The notes below the pieces were generated by a model, which ran no database searches, had not been told where the DNA came from, and worked only from the letters and a program-made list of their open reading frames with translations. Made by a program: the position numbers and the translations under genes. DNA of 64,000 bases from Candidatus Methanomethylicota archaeon (GTDB lineage Archaea > Thermoproteota > Methanomethylicia > Culexarchaeales > Culexarchaeaceae). Positions within the stretch are counted from its first letter, which is position 1; every line of letters starts with the position of its first letter. Of the stretch, positions 61,834 through 64,000 are shown piece after piece. The stretch spans positions 1 through 64,000 of the forward strand of contig JAJHRD010000005.1 of NCBI GenBank assembly GCA_020833005.1. The letters run 5' to 3'.

Positions 61834-63354
61834 ATGTCTAAGGATGTTAGGGAAGTTTATGAGGCTATAAGTCCAGCTGACTTCTTCTATCGTAATAGGG
61901 AGATTGCTGGTTTCGATAATCCTGTTAGAGCCACATACACCATTGTCCGCGAACTTGTGGAAAACTCATTGGATGCTTGTGAAACTCATGGGATTTTACC
62001 ATCAGTTTATGTCAGTTTAACTGAGACTGGTAGAGCTGGTGTATATAGGATTAGGGTTGAGGATAATGGTTGTGGAGTGCCAAAGGAGTATATTCCCTCA
62101 GCATTTGGGCAGGTGCTTTTTGGGTCTAAGTATGTTTTGAGGCAGACTAGGGGGATGTTTGGTTTGGGTGGCAAGATGGCTATACTTTATGGTCAGATTA
62201 CCACGCATAGTTCCGTTAAAATTATTAGTGGGACTGGTGGTCCAGTGAAGTATCAATGTGAATTGATGATTGATATTCAATCCAATAAGCCCATACTCCT
62301 TCGTGGAGGCATTAAAACTTTGCCAAACCCACTTTACTGGCATGGAACTATAGTTGAATTTGAATTTGAAGGTGATTATTCTAGGTCTAAGAGTAGAATA
62401 CTCGAATACTTTAGGCAAACTGCCATAATACTCCCATATGCAAATATATCCTTCATAACCCCAGAGGGCGTTTACTATAGGTTTTTAAGGGTTACTGATA
62501 AGCTCCCTAAGATTCCCAAGGAGATTCTGCCTCACCCTAAGGGTGTTGATGTGGAGTTGGTTAAGAGGCTTATAAAGAGGACTAGGAGTGATAAGATGGT
62601 GGACTTCATATCCTACAATTTCCATAGGGTTGGTAAGAAAACTGCTCTTGACTTGTTGAAGCATGCAAAGATAGATCCAAATAAAGATCCTAGGGAGCTC
62701 ACTTCAGATGAAATTGTTAAGCTTGTTAATGCCATGAAGCGTTATGATAACTTTCTCCCTCCAGATGCATCTTGCCTCTCCCCCATAGGCCCTGAATTAT
62801 TGGTTAAGGGTATTGAGAAGGAGCTTAAACCTGAATTTGTATATGCTGTTCAACGTAAGCCTTCATCATATTCCGGTCATCCATTCATAGTTGAAGCTGC
62901 AATAGCTTATGGTGGGGGTATTCAGCCTCCTAAGCCTGGTGAAATAAACCTGTATAGGTATGCCAATAAAATTCCATTGCTTTATGATGCTGCAAGCGAT
63001 GTTTCATTCAAGGTTATTAAATCCATAAAGTGGAATAGGTATAGGATCGATCCGGAGATGCCCATAGCCTTCTTCGTTCACATAGTTTCAACTAAGGTTC
63101 CATATAAGACTGTGGGTAAGGAGTTCATTGCCGATATACCTGAAGTTGCCTATGAAATTGAGTGGGCTTTGAAGACTTGTGCTAGGAAGCTTAAATCGTA
63201 CTTGATCAATAAGGTTCGTAGGATTGCCATTGAACGTAGGATTAATGTTATGGAGAAGTATCTTCCGAAGATCGCTCAATTTTCAAGTGAACTTGCTGGG
63301 AAGAATCCATCAAGCATAAATGTTGAGAAGATTATTGGGAGGTTGAAGAGATGA
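61834..63354 (+). CDS. top6B: DNA topoisomerase VI subunit B
   Basis: ATPase subunit of the type IIB topoisomerase. GHKL motifs: ELVENSLDACETHG, EDNGCGVPKEYIPSAFGQVLFGSKY and QTRGMFGLGGKMAILYGQ. The helix-two-turn-helix and transducer domains follow. Its stop overlaps the top6A start (ATGA). Confidence 0.97.
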   Translation: MSKDVREVYEAISPADFFYRNREIAGFDNPVRATYTIVRELVENSLDACETHGILPSVYVSLTETGRAGVYRIRVEDNGCGVPKEYIPSAFGQVLFGSKYVLRQTRGMFGLGGKMAILYGQITTHSSVKIISGTGGPVKYQCELMIDIQSNKPILLRGGIKTLPNPLYWHGTIVEFEFEGDYSRSKSRILEYFRQTAIILPYANISFITPEGVYYRFLRVTDKLPKIPKEILPHPKGVDVELVKRLIKRTRSDKMVDFISYNFHRVGKKTALDLLKHAKIDPNKDPRELTSDEIVKLVNAMKRYDNFLPPDASCLSPIGPELLVKGIEKELKPEFVYAVQRKPSSYSGHPFIVEAAIAYGGGIQPPKPGEINLYRYANKIPLLYDAASDVSFKVIKSIKWNRYRIDPEMPIAFFVHIVSTKVPYKTVGKEFIADIPEVAYEIEWALKTCARKLKSYLINKVRRIAIERRINVMEKYLPKIAQFSSELAGKNPSSINVEKIIGRLKR

Positions 63355-64000
63355 AGCGGGAGGAGGTTTTGGCTAGATTAAGGGAGTTTGGATTAAGCCT
63401 ATATGAACAGATGAGTAGGGGGGAATTCCCCAGGGTTAAGTTGAAGAGTAGGACTTTGAAGAATATAGTTTATGACCCTGAATCGAGGCAATTCGTACTT
63501 GGTGATAAAACTGTCGTTAGGAGTGGTGCCAATATTCGCCAGATAAAATCGTTAACCCAGCTTGTTTGGGTTGCATACTTCGCTTACAATTCCCTTAAGG
63601 CTAATCAACCCACAACTTTGAGGGATCTATACTACAATTCTGAAGCATTCGGTATAGAGTTTAAAGATCAGTCTGAATCCAACGAGATAGTTTCAGATTT
63701 GGAAACTGCATTGGGTATTCCAAGGGAGGATTTCATGATATACCCTGAGGAGCGTAGTGCAGTTTTTGGAGACCTAGTTATAGAGTACACTCATCCCGAC
63801 CCAGACTATTATGGTAAGAGAATAAATCTTTCATCTCATCCGGATGGTGTGATGATAGGTCCAGCTCTACTTTCAGCAGAATTCGTTGAATGTAATGCTG
63901 ATAAGGTTATAGCCATAGAGACTGGAGGTTTATTCACAAGGTTTGTTGCTGAAAAGGTTCATAGGAGGTTCAATGCAATCCTCATTCACACGGCGGGTCA
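63351..64000 (+). CDS. top6A: DNA topoisomerase VI subunit A (Spo11-like), partial
   Basis: The first 216 residues are present and the gene runs off the window. The catalytic tyrosine is in TTLRDLYYNSEAF, in the CAP-like DNA-binding domain; the Toprim glutamate is in VIAIETGGLFTRF. ATG 63351 overlaps the top6B stop. It makes the double-strand break that subunit B's ATPase cycle controls. Confidence 0.95.
   Translation, partial: MKREEVLARLREFGLSLYEQMSRGEFPRVKLKSRTLKNIVYDPESRQFVLGDKTVVRSGANIRQIKSLTQLVWVAYFAYNSLKANQPTTLRDLYYNSEAFGIEFKDQSESNEIVSDLETALGIPREDFMIYPEERSAVFGDLVIEYTHPDPDYYGKRINLSSHPDGVMIGPALLSAEFVECNADKVIAIETGGLFTRFVAEKVHRRFNAILIHTAG

Noticed and set aside
1-64000. CRISPR arrays, insertion sequences or prophage genes
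   Set aside because: No regularly spaced direct repeats, transposase motifs, integrase or phage structural genes were found on either strand.

Overview
This is an archaeal chromosome segment, moderately AT-rich and densely packed. The informational genes settle the domain: split primase (PriS/PriL), PCNA, a GINS subunit, RadA, topoisomerase VI, Rpo11, TFS, exosome Csl4, aIF1A, aIF2 alpha and beta, NMD3, Rio1, a Pno1/Krr1 KH protein, Nop10, eL44, eS27, Dph2 and an STT3/AglB oligosaccharyltransferase. Many starts are TTG, GTG or ATG placed 5-8 nt after a GGTG motif, which I used repeatedly to choose starts. TATA-like boxes lie upstream of apparently leaderless genes. The best guess is an uncultured lineage near the TACK/Thermoproteota group; no rRNA gene is present to settle this. 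No gene-free stretch exceeds about 300 bp.

Layout. 0-10 kb: family 4 uracil-DNA glycosylase, sugar-nucleotide epimerase, AAA/DUF4143 ATPase, ECF-type membrane protein, a threonine-synthase-like protein fused to a PadR domain, DUF72, two stand-alone glutamate synthase domains, an Ldh2 dehydrogenase and a HhH glycosylase. 10-20 kb: PHP, VIT-like and HD proteins, then the most unusual region. This has AnmK, NagZ, NamZ (DUF1343), MurQ and a BadF-type MurNAc/GlcNAc kinase, interleaved with a small heat-shock gene, a winged-helix gene and AlaX. 20-30 kb: disulfide oxidoreductase, amidohydrolase, OsmC, tRNA-Gln, a penicillin-binding-protein-like serine hydrolase, PGK, a DUF35-HMG-CoA synthase fusion, a thiolase homologue without its catalytic Cys and His, an M23-like protein and KBL. 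30-37 kb: a small operon with a ribophorin I-like membrane protein, ferredoxin, YkgJ-type protein and zinc ribbon, then gcvPA/gcvPB, a MoaD-like protein, a tRNA methylthiotransferase and a ribbon-helix-helix protein. 37-52 kb: a long translation/transcription/replication superoperon, AglB, IleRS and an NAD-kinase-like protein. 52-64 kb: gcvH/gcvT, radA, an SAH hydrolase/deaminase pair, then aIF2beta-DUF424-NMD3-aIF1A-Rio1-Pno1-Top6B-Top6A; Top6A runs off the window.

The most striking system is a set of genes matching the bacterial pathway for breakdown of peptidoglycan amino sugars. NamZ and NagZ would release MurNAc and GlcNAc, the BadF kinase and AnmK would both give MurNAc-6-phosphate, and MurQ would cleave its lactyl ether. 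Archaea do not make murein, so this suggests scavenging of bacterial wall fragments. Second is an archaeal protein with the topology and a sequence signature of ribophorin I (OST1), in the same window as the STT3-type transferase. Third is a mevalonate-entry locus where DUF35 is fused to HMG-CoA synthase and the neighbouring thiolase has lost its catalytic residues. Fourth is a fold-type II PLP-enzyme relative whose PLP lysine is replaced by leucine and which is fused to a DNA-binding domain, perhaps a metabolite-sensing regulator.
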